From: Diphasiastrum complanatum
Lineage: Eukaryota; Streptophyta; Lycopodiopsida; Lycopodiales; Lycopodiaceae
Assembly: GCA_029204225.1 (NCBI GenBank)
Contig: CM055099.1
Span: forward strand, 54,883,373-54,947,372
Direction: 5' to 3'
DNA: 64,000 bases
Part shown: positions 32,673-45,969 of the stretch, piece by piece
Position numbering within the stretch: the first letter of the stretch is position 1
Layout: the number at the start of each line of letters is the position of its first letter
Position numbers and translations under genes: made by a program
The notes under the pieces: model-generated
Told to the model about the DNA's origin: nothing
The model's input: only the letters and a program-made list of their open reading frames with translations
The model's database searches: none

Positions 32673-35600
32673 TTAGATTTGATAGCTCATGCCTACTTTC
32701 AAGAGCTTTTTGTTAGGAATGTCAAGGGAAACAACGCTTTCCCGGAAATTCCTACGTAGAAAGGTATATGCATAGTTGATCAGTATTTTCTTTAAGATAG
32801 AGGAGTCATTGGACGCTTTGATGTCACTGTGTCCAAGGATGTAGATGATTCCATCTTGCTTAGCTTTTGCTAAAAATGTAAGTTCTGCTTCAACACCATC
32901 AGACTCGATAACACTTGTTTGCTGAATGGAACTCTGGTCCAAAGGCAGGACTTTGGATGGATAAATAGACACAGTGATTTCACCGGTCTGAGATTGAGAA
33001 TTGTCTAGTGGCTGCTCAGTTTCTAATGCCTCAGCTTTCATGAAATGGGCAAGCCAATCCAGCAGCAGAATCTCGAAGGTCTCGTTCTTCTCTGTGGCAT
33101 CCTGGTAACCATATCTGGCAATGCACCTGTAGACATGGTGTTGTTTTCTCCCAACACGGCGAAAAAGAAAGCGTTCCTCTCGCAGAACATTGGCCACTGG
33201 CAAATGCTTGACACTTACAAATATGATAACCGATTGCATTGCTGGAAGATTAGAGATGAAGTGTGAGAAAATTTCAGGAATTCCTTGAGCTACTTCTGTA
33301 TACACTAACCCAATTCCGGGGACTCGGGTTACTTTAAGGTTGTCCATGATCCATTCCGTCGACACCACGTTTTTGACATCATACTTGTATTTTGTGGCAT
33401 TTCCATAGTACCATGAGATCATAATTGCTAGGAAAATCCCTGCAAATAGCAAAGGAAGCCATCCCCCTTGCGTGAACTTCTCGAGGACCGATGTCAAATA
33501 AAAGAGCTCTATGGAGCCAAATACAATCAGGAAACCGAGGGCCAAGAAAATGTTGATCTGCCAGATCATGAGCATGATGATGGTCAAGAAACTTGTGGTG
33601 ACGACCATGACTGCAACCACACATATTCCTGCAACCCAAAAAAATTCAGTCAGCGACGAAGGATTAATTGCTCAACTTTATTCACACAGTAGCTATAAAC
33701 ACGGCACGTTTGCAAACAAGATCGACAAAATCTTTGTGTCTGTAACTTCCATAGCCCAGATAACTGGAAACATGACAATAAATTAAGTTAACATTGCAGG
33801 TGAATAGATATATGTAATCACAGCAATGTCTAACATCTTATTTGTACCCAAAGATAAATTAAACAGTGAGGTGCATTACCATATGCATTCCCAATTTGAG
33901 TTGTATTCTTGAAAGCTGCTGTTATGATAACGCATGCCACCATCAAAAACCAGTTAAGTTCAGGTATGTAAATCTGTCCCATATGTTTCTGCGATGTGTG
34001 CACAATTTTGACTCTAGGAAAACAACCAAGTGCCATGGATTGTTTAATGATGGAGAAGGTCGCAGAAATCATGGCCTGACTGGCAATGATTGCAGCAATG
34101 ACTGCTACTACAAATTGTGGCCAATATACTGGGCCTGGACAATTGAAACAACAATGTTAGAACTTCCATGAGCCCATCTCAATTGTCCTTCAAGCCAAGT
34201 CTTAAATTTGAACCTAACCAAGAAAAAAGTTTACAAAGGGATTTCTTTTCTTGCCTGGAATAGATTTGTAGAATGTCTGATCAACATGTTCAGGGTGCTT
34301 CAGCAGATAGGCGGCTTGCCCAATATACGCAGATAAAAGGGAGGGATAGACTAGTGCTGTGAAGGCAATCTGCATTAATCCAGACAATATTCTCATGAGC
34401 TTTGTAACATTGCTTTTATAATTCTTTATGAAATTCCAACCACCTGTAAACCCGTCTAGCTATTATACAATTCCAACCACATGTGAACCCATCTAGCCAT
34501 TGGACTCTACGCATGGCAGTCTCCAGTGATATTAACTTTTGTTTTTGTTTTACCTGAATAGATCTCACAGAAAAATGTCCCAAATCAGCAAACATGGCCT
34601 CTGTCCCTGCAATATATCCAGAAGCTGTTACACATCTATGAGGCTGAATTCTTTCAAACGAAGGCATAATCAGCAGCATAAGCTATTGACTAGCTGAATT
34701 CAGAGTATCTAGTGGTACTAAAGAGAAATGAAAAGAATGTGTATGTACCTGTTATGCAAAGTACCACGCCTCCGAGGGAAGTCCAAGCATCCTTCTTGTT
34801 TACTTTGAAGTAGTCATACATATACTTTGGATTAAATGCACGGAACACACCAGCATCATACTTGAAAATGTTGTATAGTCCTATTAGACCAATAAACATA
34901 AACCAAACAAAGACGCATGGAGCAAATATGAAGCCCACTTTGTCTGTGCCTAACTGTTGCACAGAGAATAGCAGCACCAGAATAACACATGAGATGATCA
35001 CCACCACATCTACAATCAGCATCAAAGACAATCCTATCAGATTCAAGCTTTGGTCAGAGTTAAACGTCTCCGATTTTATTTCTCGTTGCTAATTTATAAA
35101 TGTTGGGCATCATGATCAAGCCCACTTATGCCAACTATGTTTGCATTGATCCGATCAAGAAACACAAATGAGAAAAATGTATTTTTTAAGCAGATGGGCT
35201 GAAATAAATCTGACATAGATCAGTCAATCCAAGCTACAAAAGAAATACACAAACGTACTCTGGCTGAGAGAAGTTGCTTGAACTTTGATTCCTTCCACTG
35301 CAGAAAGAACTGCCACAATTCGGCAATCAAAACATACACTGCATTAGCTAATGACAGTAAGCTTGGTTGCTACATTTACTAGTAATAATATCCATTTCTC
35401 TACCAATAACAGTATCCCTTGCATCAAACATAAAGATCAATAACGTACTATATAGCAATCAAAGGATCAATCTGTATTATATAGAAATCAAAGGATCAAA
35501 TGTACTATACAGTAATCAAAGGTTTCAGCTGCATGAAGATTGATGGCTATGCAATAATACCCGAGATGGCTGGAGTAAGTACTCCATCTCCAATAACCAT

Positions 35601-38077
35601 GCAAGTTCCAATGAGGGCTAAAAGAAGCAGGAGGACTTGGGCAAGTCTACTTGTTTCCAATTTTTGCTTCACCCGGGAGGAGTACTTCACTTTGTTGGGC
35701 AGATCAAGCTTATAGCCCGAGAGCTTACGATCCTCCAGATTTTGATTGGGAATCAAGGTCACTTTGGCGTGCCTGGAGATCAATGAGTAGAGAGCAAAAG
35801 TTCCTCCTGCCATCACAAAATCCACCCATGATCAAAACACCTTCATCAAAATGACTGATTTGTCCCATAAGCAAAGTACATAAATCTACAAAAGAAAGCA
35901 TAAAAGCAAAGACATATTCACACCAATATTAGATTGAAATTTGACATTTGAATCTTTTTTTTTTTTGAGCTGGGGTCAAACATAGAGTGCCTTTCCCCCT
36001 AGCAAGAGGGGGTTCAAGAGGGGGTTAGGGTTACATGCTTGATGTGGCACTAGGCAAGTTCTTGACCCGTCTCTCTCCGGACTAATTCTTTTTCAAAAAC
36101 ATTGATTATAATCATGTCGTGGAATTGGTTGACGATGGTTGGTTTCACATGTGGCTTGTCTCCCTACTTGAGCCGCTTTCACTTTACTTGTTTTGACTTG
36201 ATGTCGTTAATCAAGTTGATGTATTTGGAATGGTTGAGGTTCTTTGGTTTCATATTGGTTCAAGGCGAAACCGGGTGACACTAGGCACTTTCACTTTACG
36301 CAATCTTGACATCATGTCTTCAACTAGGTTGATGCTTGTAGATTGTCGTTGGATTTTAAAAATTGCCAACAAAAATTTTCTTGGAAATTAGGATTATCAA
36401 AGTATTGAACCAATCTATGTATGAAGTGAGTGGTTTCATTGGATTTTACAACATTAGTATGATTTACTCTACTATGGACTAGGTATCCATTTTGGGAGCA
36501 AGCCGAATAAGATTTACTCTACTATGGACTCGGTATCCACTTTGGGAGCAAGCCGAGTATGGTAGCTTGAGTTTGGGAGCAACAAGGCTTTGCTCTCTAA
36601 GAAAGTACTTGCCCTTAATTTCCGTAATATACTTTTTGGTTTCCAAGGCAAGCTCTAACTTGGTTGGATATGGTGGCTCTCTAATAAAGTGCTTGCCATT
36701 AATTCCCTTAATATGCTTCTTGGTTTCCAGAGAAGGGGCTAGATCTGAAACCAAAGAAACTTTGGATGCCAACCTAAATATCAATTCTTGCACCATGCAC
36801 TTGGGAGTCCTTTTGGGAGTGCATGTGGCTTGGAGTCCAGTTGGTGGGTGGGTGGCTAGGAAGCTGCCGAGTAGTCAACCCGTCGGCAAAGTAATCCACC
36901 CGTCGGCGCCACCTTTTTCAAAAAAAAAAAAGGTGGCTTCCATGCACGTGAAAAGAAAGAAAAAGGAAAGGAAAAGGAAGGAATGGAGAGGAGAGGAGAG
37001 AGATGGATGGCGATGATGGATGACCTTCTCCGCGATCGTTTGCTCGAAGCACAATAAACACGTATTTGAGAAGAGGGATGAGCGTCAAGGTGTAGATGAT
37101 GAGAGACAGTGCGCCCAATACATCCTGGTTTGTATGCTGTGTGTTGATTCCGTTGGGAAAAGTGCTGCTGTACACGTAGAGTGGCGACGTGCCCACATCG
37201 CCATACACCACCCCGATTGTCTGAAACGCTAGCCTCAGAGTCGTCTTCGTCGAGAACAGCTGCAAAGTAACACCATCGGAGCATATTATAAGCTGATCCT
37301 AATGATCATTTATCGCAAAAATAATACGTCGCTCTACACTGATGAAATATCACAGCAGTTCTTAATCTCTTTCTTAAACAACAATCTACGCTGATGAACT
37401 AACTCAAATCATTTGCAGGAATAATGCATCAGTCTTCGCTGATAAATTACAATAACAGGAATATTGAAGCAGTGAAGCTATTCATTTGTCGTAAAACAAT
37501 ACATCAGACTTCACTCTACGCTGATGATAAATTATTTAAACAAAAGGATCGAATCCATCAAGTCTTTCATTGATCGCAAAGACAGTACATTGCTCTACGC
37601 CGGCGCCGATGAATTCAAACAACAGAATAGAAGCAATTAAGCTATTCGTTGATCGCAAAAGTAATAAATCAATGTACGCTGACAACAGTATCAAATTATA
37701 ATTTAAGCTCTTGATTTCTCCGAAAAACAACCCTCCACGCTGATGAGTTAACTCAAACCATTAAGGCAACGGATGAATTAGCAGCTAGATTTTATTGATC
37801 TTGAATAGAATCAACCTGCCAATTAGCGCAGCTTTCCTTAGCTTGGAAACTGAAGCTAGGATCATCACTAGAAAGGACAAATAAACAAATTATTATATAT
37901 ATATACCTTGGGGAAGCCGTGATTCTCCATTCCTGTGACTCGAATGGATTCAAGCTCCATGGAGTCCACTCTACGCAACTTCCTGGGCGTGGACTTGCGA
38001 GACAGCCCCGGAGTCTCGCTTGAGTCATCCGGAGGTGATTGCATCTCCACACCATTACCGCCCTCGTCAATTACCAT
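32673..38077 (-). CDS. HAK/KUP/KT potassium transporter (nine exons, 780 aa)
   Basis: Membrane K+ transporter, presumably proton-coupled. Exons in transcript order: 38077-37907, 37259-37025, 35806-35561, 35309-35259, 35009-34749, 34606-34554, 34369-34255, 34134-33880 and 33628-32673. Phases agree throughout; total 780 aa, the normal family length. Residues 73-84 are the family signature [12 protein letters not shown]. Other blocks in order are [65 protein letters not shown] and [15 protein letters not shown], all in the membrane core. A hydrophilic cytosolic tail ends in [10 protein letters not shown]. The start is the first ATG after an in-frame TAG. The leader [16 protein letters not shown] resembles KUP10/11-type members, a tentative placement. 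Intron 7 uses a GC donor. Introns 1, 2 and 3 contain repeat arrays, and a GA microsatellite lies about 160 bp upstream. Confidence 0.94.
34253..34254 (-). other. GC splice donor of transporter intron 7
   Basis: The junction reads CCAG|GCAAGA on the minus strand and the matching acceptor is TTGTCCAG at 34135. Only this GC donor keeps frame between SIPG and PVYWPQF; the nearest GT (TTT|GTAAAC) would break the frame. The flanking bases match U1 well, as expected for GC-AG introns. Confidence 0.88.
35446..35522. repeat. Short diverged tandem repeat in transporter intron 3
   Basis: Three units of about 30 bp around the phrase atagnaatcaaaggatcaa, directly before exon 3's donor on the minus strand. 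Confidence 0.7.
36461..36560. repeat. 50-bp tandem duplication in transporter intron 2
   Basis: Units 36461-36510 and 36511-36560 both start gatttactctactatggac and are nearly identical. Confidence 0.9.
36588..36740. repeat. Diverged tandem repeat of about 83 bp, intron 2
   Basis: The phrases ctctaagaaagtacttgcc and ctctaataaagtgcttgcc, each followed by ttaatt...ttggtttcca, mark two copies. Confidence 0.75.
37301..37760. repeat. Degenerate minisatellite in transporter intron 1
   Basis: The words ctctacgctgatgaa, ttgatcgcaaa and aataatacatca recur about five or six times with spacing near 80 bp through most of the intron. Units differ by many substitutions and indels. Confidence 0.7.
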
Positions 38078-38231
38078 ATTTCCCACCACACACTACACCT
38101 GCAGGCAGCCGCAGCTACCCACCTATCTATCCAGCAAACCCAAGAGCGAGCAGCAGAAGAAACAAAGACTTAGCTGCAGATACAAAAGCTTCATAGACAG
38201 AAACCATATCGACACATACATCCATATATGA

Positions 38232-38236
<5 letters not shown>

Positions 38237-38300
<64 letters not shown>
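38237..38300. repeat. Microsatellite (GA)n upstream of the transporter
   Basis: An uninterrupted GA run about 160 bp before the start codon; it is CT-rich in the sense of the gene, typical of plant 5' leaders. Whether it is transcribed is unknown. Confidence 0.95.
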
Positions 38301-38303
<3 letters not shown>

Positions 38304-41100
38304 TTTGCTTGTTCTGATTAGGGTGTGGAGAAGCCCTAAACGAGGGTGCCAGGGACCTTCTGTTGGCCCAAAGACCAATACAGAATAAACACGTGTACTT
38401 TACAAAAACCCTATGTAGATCTCCTGGTGCTCTTGAACCTAGTTTTTAGGGTTACAGAGCCCAAAGCGAACGAAAAACTTGGACGCGAAGCCGTCGAGTG
38501 AATGAGAGAAGGACGTTTCCTCGACGACCCGAAGGCCACGTGTTAAATTGGGGCGATTCATTTACGAATAAAAAATAAAACGAGGAAAAGAAAATGAATA
38601 TAATATATAATATTACGTGCCTTGACGTCTGTTTTGACCTTTTACCGTAAAAAGAAATTATACCAAAAATTTAATTCATTTTCGTTAATATTGCTAATTG
38701 CACCACGTCCCGTTTCTGAATTGAAATTAGTTCCAGATGCCCTACAAATTAGGGCTCTCAAAACAGAACGTGGGGAGGCGCCGCCGCCATGGGAGCGCTT
38801 CAAGATATTTTGACTGGTCCACTTGGAATATACCACGTATCAGAAGCTGCCATTTGGCAACTATCCCTTCACGTGCTACTGTGAACGTGGCACAATCTGA
38901 GACGTCGCTTGACAGGCATGCAAAATTGCGTAGGCTTCGGCTCAGGAGACGAGAAAAAGGACATAAAAGAATTAAGAGAAGACGTCTCATAAAAGAATTA
39001 AGATATTTATTAAATTTTTAAATTCATTTAAAAATTACATTTTGCCACAATTGATGCCCAACAAATTCATTTAAAAATTACATTTTCAAAATTCATGCCC
39101 AAGAAATTTTTAATTTAGAAGTGAGAATTTAATACTCTATGAAAAATACTTAATGTGACAAAATGGCGCAAAAAAATTAGTTTATATAATTATTCTAATT
39201 TATGAACTTTATAGTATATGAAAAATACATTTCGTAGGAAAAATGCCGAGAATATTCATTTCGTGGAATGATTGGCTCTTTGCCCAATTCATAGACATTG
39301 TGTCACTTGGACCAATCATGGAACAATTTGCCATGACCTAATAAACTTCTGTACAGAGGGGGGCCCACCACCAACCCCCAATCAATCCTTAACAACTTTT
39401 TGTTCTCATATTTTGTCAAGGTCTATATTTGCTTGGGTTTCATGTGGGCCCAAGAGCAACCTAAGTTTGTGGTGTGAGCACATGTGGAGTAAGTGATTCA
39501 CATGCTCTCAAGCATGCATTGGCTTTGGATGGTGTGAAAGCTTCTAATTTTGATGGTTACCAACTTACCGCAATTGCTTGAATTTGTGACTTGAGAAAGA
39601 CGATTTCAAGTAGCCACCACCCTTGGATCTTGGGCGGGGCCCTGTGACTACGATGGTTGCTGTGATGTTCGTTCAAATGCTTGCCTTGTGAGTCTAGAAA
39701 GAAAGATGACTGCAAGTAGCTAGTGTGCTTTGATGGTTGGGGCAGCTCCATGATACCGATCCTATCAATGACTTGTAAGAAAATACGAGTAAAGGTTCTA
39801 TTTTCAAGTTTGAGACCATTGAGAACAACATTGATATCAGTCAAACTCAATAGACTTAAATTCGACATATGTTAAGTCATGGGTTGAAAGCATATTACTT
39901 TTTGTTTTTGTTTTTGAGGGGGCCAAAAACAAAAGACAATAGTTTGTTTTTCTTGAGCAACAAGCTTCATACACAAAAGTCCAAAAGGCTTCATATTCAA
40001 CCTATAATCTAGTTCTTGGTTGCATATGAATCATGTTTCAAAACTCAAAACATTTTCACAAGTGCTTTCTTTCTCAATTTTTGTATTACAAATATTGTTT
40101 GAATTTTTTTTTACCAAAACTAAATGTGATTCAATACCTAAAGACTTCATGGTTTCTAAGTTAGTGCTTGATAACGATTGTGGAACACTATCTAAGACAA
40201 TATCGTGATCCATGTTAGTTACAATCTAAATTCAAATACTTCACATTTTCAATACTTCACATTTTCAATAATCCTTGCATCATCCAATGTTGAATTATAA
40301 CATTTAATGTCATCTGACTTTGGCAAGATGGCAAGTAAAGTCAATGCCTTGTCATGTGCCATTTTGCCTCGGCGAAAATGTTGTCCCCTAATCTCCTGAT
40401 CAAAGTTATTGAAGTCTAAAAACAATCCAACATAAAATACGATCTACATATTCTAGATTATTCACTATGAAGTGTGAGCTGCCGAAATGATTTTATGGCA
40501 TTCTTATAATCTACATTACTATAAGAACTTGAACTAGTTGATTGTTCACTATGAGTGTGAGATGCTTGACTTTATCATACAACATTTTTATAATTAAGAC
40601 TACCATTAGAGCTCATAGAATTGATTGATGTGCACTTTTAAAGTTGCCAGTGAAAATTACATCTTTGACAAACTTTTTGCATTAGTGTTGAAACATCTCT
40701 TGCCTCTCGAACACACTCTAAATGGGATTTAATGTGCAAAATGTATGTCATATTTTAAAATCAGTGTTTTCGATGCATGATAATAAGAAATCAAAACATC
40801 AATTAACGAGTTTAAGTGAAGCATATATTCAAACATAAAACAATTAGAGAGATATGTAATATAAAAGCACTCTCAATTTCATTCTCAGATATTTCAATTT
40901 AACATCTTACATTGATTTGTTCTAATTTGTTTTAAATATCTAGAAATTGGAATTCTCAATGTAACAACTAAATAATTAACTTACAAAATAAACAAAGCAC
41001 CAAATTACATTGAAAAAACAAAAGTTCAATTTTTTTAAAATAATTCCAATGTTGAACCTAATGAGGTCATCAATAGGAGCCTGATAATTATTCATTAGGG
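38301..41100. other. Transporter upstream region and intergenic DNA
   Basis: No gene recognised. A TATA-like AT block at about 38596-38612 is too far to assign. The stretch 39000-39240 is very AT-rich. Open frames at 38737-39021 and 39557-39868 lack family features. Confidence 0.5.
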
Positions 41101-41272
41101 TAATCTCTATTTTGGTGTAATCTCCTTCACTTTAGCTAACACAATCTTTGCTAAGCTTTTGTGATATTCTCTCCTCCTCTATAGTTGGGTAGCTCTAAAT
41201 GTTGTTATTGTGTAGAGTACTGTGTAGAGTTGCTTGAATGTCAATGCAATACATTGTACTAGGACCTTCATT

Positions 41273-41284
41273 TGGTATCAAAGC
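41273..41284 (+). promoter_or_regulatory. Isolated primer-binding site beside an LTR end
   Basis: TGGTATCAAAGC follows a possible LTR end (cttca at 41266-41270) on the plus strand. No gag or pol follows, only about 600 bp of low-complexity sequence, so this is a leftover of an LTR element. Confidence 0.5.
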
Positions 41285-42184
41285 TTTCTCACTGAGATGG
41301 AGCTTTAGAACTCTCTACGAAGGTTACTTACCACAAAAAACTGAAATTTGGCTGTCTATGGGGGTTTTGCCTTCGTTTTTTGTTTTTTGGACCTATGGAA
41401 CTCTTGTAGAGGGGGTAAGTCTGGGAACTAACTCTCGTAGGGATTTTTGTGCACTTTTCACAAGGAAATGCAACTTCAAGTGGCTCTGCAAAGGTTATTT
41501 TGCAGTTTTGAAATTTTTTTGATTTTTACAAGGGATTTTTGAAATTTCTCTGTTTTTTCAAAATATGTTAGGAAGTAACTCTCGCAGGCTTCTAAGAGGG
41601 TAAAAAAGGGGTATAGACAAGAGGAGGAGGAAACTCGGCTAAAAATGTGAGAAAATTTTTTGGCAACAAAATTGAGCGGTAGAGGGAAAAAAAAAAGAGA
41701 AGGTGTATGTACAGATAGATAAGGGAAAAAGTAAATAAATAGAGAAAAAAAATAAGAAAAAGAAAATGAATTAACTTGAAAAACAAGAAAAAGAAGGTCT
41801 GTCCGTTGGTACTTTTTCTGGACTTCTTGTTTTTCTTTGCCTTAAAGAAAAAAAAAAAAGACCATTTGTGGAGATACGCTTTAGGGAGCATGTTCTAGCT
41901 GTTTGCCCTTAGCATCATTAGCATCGCGGATCTTTTGATGGGTTTCTGCGACAGTGCGGACAAAACGGGACCACAATTGGCTGCGTGTTGTGGATTGCGA
42001 GCAGATTGGGCTTTCAATGTTGTTCTCACAGGGATATGTTCGTATTGCAGACTACGTCGACTGCTGCTAGATATCAAAAACCTAGAAGGATTTTGCAGCC
42101 TTGGAGTAAGCTTCTTTTTCTTTCTGTAAATCAAACTCCTCGAGCAGTTCAAGGAAACCTATCGTGTACCATCGTTCCAATCTC

Positions 42185-45100
42185 GCTATAGGCAATAGCA
42201 CTTTGTTTATCACAAAACAAAATTGTAGGGCTGTACTGATACAGATTGATGTCTGACAACAAATTTTGCAACCATAACACCTCCTTAATAGATTGAGAAG
42301 TAGCAATGTATTCTGATTCAGTAGAAGAAAGTGCGACGAGGTTTGCTTACGACTGTTCCACGAAATAGGACCGTCGTTGAAGAAGAATCTAAATCCAGAT
42401 GTGGACTTATGATTGTCTGCATCTCCTCCCCAGCTTGCATCAGAATAGCCATTGAGCTGATCAAGATTGTTGTTGCTGACATCTCCATAGCAGATGCACT
42501 GGTCCACGGTAGCTCGAATATACCTCATGACTTGAATAAGAGCCTTCCAATGGGTAATGTCAGGATTAGCCATGTATTGGCTGAGTGAGCTAGCAACAAA
42601 AGAGATATTTGGTCTTGTACAGACCATTGCGTACATGAGAGATCCTAGTATCGATCGATACAGATACTCTCTCATTTGCTCCTCTTCCTGCTTGGTCTAG
42701 GGACATTGGTCCTTTGACAAATGCAGGCTTGGATCCATTGGTGAGTGAGCTAATTTATAATTCATCAAATTGTATCTGTTAAGAACATTATGAAGATACC
42801 TTTGTTGAGTGATGTAAATCAGTCGATTTGCTTTGTCTCTGTGGATTTGAATTCCCAGACAGAAGTGAGCTTCGTCCAGATCAGTCATGTTGAATTTTGA
42901 GAACAACATCTATTTTGAAACCTTAACCATATTGGTATCGTTGTTGAAAGACAATGTATCATCCACGTACAAGGTGATGATAATGAAGGATTGCTGCACT
43001 GACTTCGAATAAACGTTGCAATTAGTAGTGCTTGGTTTAAATCCTTGTTCAATGAGGAATGTGTTGATCCTCTGAAACCAAGCCCTGGCAGACTGTTTCA
43101 AGCCATACAGTGCTTTGTGGAGTTTACAGACACGATTCTTCATGCCTTCCAGAATGTATCCTTCGGGCTAGATCATGTAGATATCTTCTTGTATAACTCC
43201 ATTCAGATAGGCTATTTGTACATCAAGTTGATGTACTTTGAGGTCGACAACTGCAGCATAAGACAAGAGCATTTGGATCAATGAATGTTTGACGACTGGA
43301 CTAAATGTCTCACTGTAGTCGACATTCGGGATCTGGGTGAATCCTCGTGCTACCAGTCTAGCCTTCCTTCGATCAATTGCTCCGTTGGCATTATACTTGA
43401 TCTTAAAGATCCATTTGCAATCAATGATATTGCAGCCAATAGGAGCTTCGACTATGTTTGATTCTTGATCAGAGAGGAATACTCTCTGTCCATGGCTTCT
43501 CTCCAGAGATCAGAGTTAGGTTGGTTAAGTGCCTCCTTGACTGTCGTCGGTTCCTGCATTAAGAGACAGACAGACTCAGGAGTATACCTTGTGGGCTGTG
43601 TGCATCTTCTAGGAGGATTCGATTGATGAACCGCTCCTGGGACTTGTTGCTGGGTAGCAGCAACATCTTCATCTGATTTGATGTCTTGAAGTGGGTCGAC
43701 AATACATACGCTTGAGCCAGAAGCTCGGACTGTCGTGTCAACGACAGGTGATAAAGGTTCTTCTTGAGCAACATCCTTGACTTTGAGATTGACGAATTGA
43801 TCCTCGATAAAAGACTGTATCCCGGCTATACAAGATTTGCTGGGTATCAGGACCGTACAGCTTGTAAGTGTTATCAGACGAAGTATATCCGATCAGGATG
43901 GTCTTGAGTCCTTAAAAGTCCAATTTCTTCCTTGTGTCCTTTGGGATCTGCACGTAGGCAATGCACCCAAACACTCTTAGGTTCTTTAGAGAAGGCTTAG
44001 AGCCTGTCCACACCTCATGGGGTGTCTTGTCTGAGAGGGCCTTGGTCGAACATCTGTTCTGGACGTAAGCTGCAGTGGAGACAGCTTTAGCCCAGAATCT
44101 CTTGGGCAACGATGCATGCGATAGCATACATTTAGTAGATTTGACCGGAGTACGATTCTTCCTCTTAGCTAAGCCATTAGACTGAGGACTGTAAGGAGTG
44201 ATGAATTGTTGCTCAATGTCTTGGCTTTGGCAGTACTCCTTGAACTCAACAAAGATATATTCTCCACCATTGTCTGACCTTAGGGCTTTGATTGTCCTTC
44301 CAGTCTCCTTCTCTGCACACTCCTTGAAGATTCTGAAGCAGTTGAAAGCTTCTGATTTCTTCTTTATAAAGTACACCATAGTTCTTCTGGATAATTCGTC
44401 AATAAAGGTTATAAAATACTTGGCGTCCTTCAGCGAAGGATTTTTCATCGGGCCACAAATATCTAAATGTACAACATCTAGCAATCCTCTAGCAACATGT
44501 TGATGGCTTGACTTAAATGGTTTCCTAGTCTGTTTACCAACTAGACAGTCTTGACAGACATGTAACTCGATCTTTTCACAAGGATAGTCGAGATCAAGAA
44601 CAATAGATTGTCTAAACATTTGTTGTACAGCAGCATGATTTAAATGACCAAGTCTATAATGCCAAAGTAAACTTTTATTTGAATGAATTGAAGTATTGAG
44701 ATTCTAACTAGAGGCAGAAAAGCAATGACTCAACTTATACAAGTATCCATGCCTCTTTCCGAGTGCTAGGATCTTGTGTCTATCCTATCAAAGACTTTTT
44801 TTGAACTCTACTCTATGTCTTAGATCTGTGATTCTGCTTACAAAGAGCAGATTCGTAGATAACTTTGGTATATACAGGACTTTAGAGAGTAGCTTAGACT
44901 GATCATTTGCAAAGCATAACCTTACAGTGCCTTCACCTTTAATAGCTTGTGTGCTACTGTCGCCAAGGTGAACGAATTTCTGAGTACTATAAGGTGTATA
45001 GGACTCGAAACAGCCAATGAGACTAGTCATGTGCTGAGTGGCTCTGGAATCCAAAAACCAAGAACTGTCGCCAGATGCTCCTTGATGGTTGGTCATGAAG

Positions 45101-45969
45101 GCATCATGATCCGCTTCCTAAATAGGCTGTGGAGCTTCTGCAGCTACATTTGCCACTTGATTCGACTGCCCTTTGCTGTTGTTCTTCGTTTGAAGTATTC
45201 GGCAGTCTTGTATTTTGTGGTTGTTTTGTTTGCAATATCTGCAGAACAGCTTCTTCTTTGTCTGCAGATTCGACTGTTCCTTGTGCTGAGCTGGTTTCTG
45301 GTCTGGCTTTGATTGCTTCGAGCCTTTCTTCTTCTTCTGCTTTGTCATGCTCTTGTTGGTGTACAAGGCGTGAGAATCAACTGAGGAACTTGAGGCTTCG
45401 TTCCTTCGCGTGTCTTCCTGCAACAACATAGTAATGACTCTCGAAAGAGTCAATTTTGGATGAGTCGTGATGATCATCACCCAGCTGTCGTAAGAACTTG
45501 GCAAGCTTGTAAGCAGTTGCATCACTGCGTCTTGATCATCTATGACAGATCCGACAACGGCCAATTGTCTTAGCAGGTTCTTGAACTGATTAATGTGATT
45601 CTGCAGAGAATCATCATTCGTCATCTTGAGGGAGTAGAATTTCTTCTTGAGATGTAGCTTGGAAGCTATATCTCGCACTTCGTATAGTGTGCTCAAGGTG
45701 TCTCAAACTTCTTTTGATGTCTGGGCCTCGGATACATGGCCGATCTGGATATTCGTGATGTTGAGGATGATCAACGCGAAAGCTTTTTCATCCTTCAGCT
45801 TCCATCTGGCGATTGTCGCGTCGTCCGCTTCGGGTTTCCCTTCTGCACCTGTAACAACATCGTACAATTCTTTTGCCATTAGTACAAATTTCATCTTAAA
45901 TTTTCACAGATGGTAATTGGCTCCATCAAGCCTGTCCATGATAAGACTGGCTTTCCCTTGGGAATCCAT
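42185..45969 (-). pseudogene. Ty1/copia gag-pol relic on the minus strand
   Basis: Right to left: Gag from the ATG at 45969 (RLDGANYHL; the expected Trp codon is a stop), continuing through 45118-45696 with zinc knuckle CRYCKQNNHKIQDC. Protease follows near 45060 (SWFLDSRATQHMTS), then pre-integrase (KVLYIPKLSTNLL). Integrase spans 43912-44619 (HLDICGPM, LRSDNGGEY, YSPQSNGLAKRKNRT, RVFGCIAYVQIP). RT spans about 42700-43450 with [13 protein letters not shown] and an intact YVDDTLSF motif; RNase H starts at 42200-42675 (YSDASWGGDADNHKSTSG). Homology stops near 42185 within RNase H, so the 3' end and 3' LTR are missing. Several frameshifts exist; the decay is moderate. Confidence 0.92.

Noticed and set aside
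33045-34171. Several plus-strand open frames opposite the transporter
   Set aside because: They are antisense shadows of transporter exons 8 and 9 and cross intron boundaries; they have no motifs.
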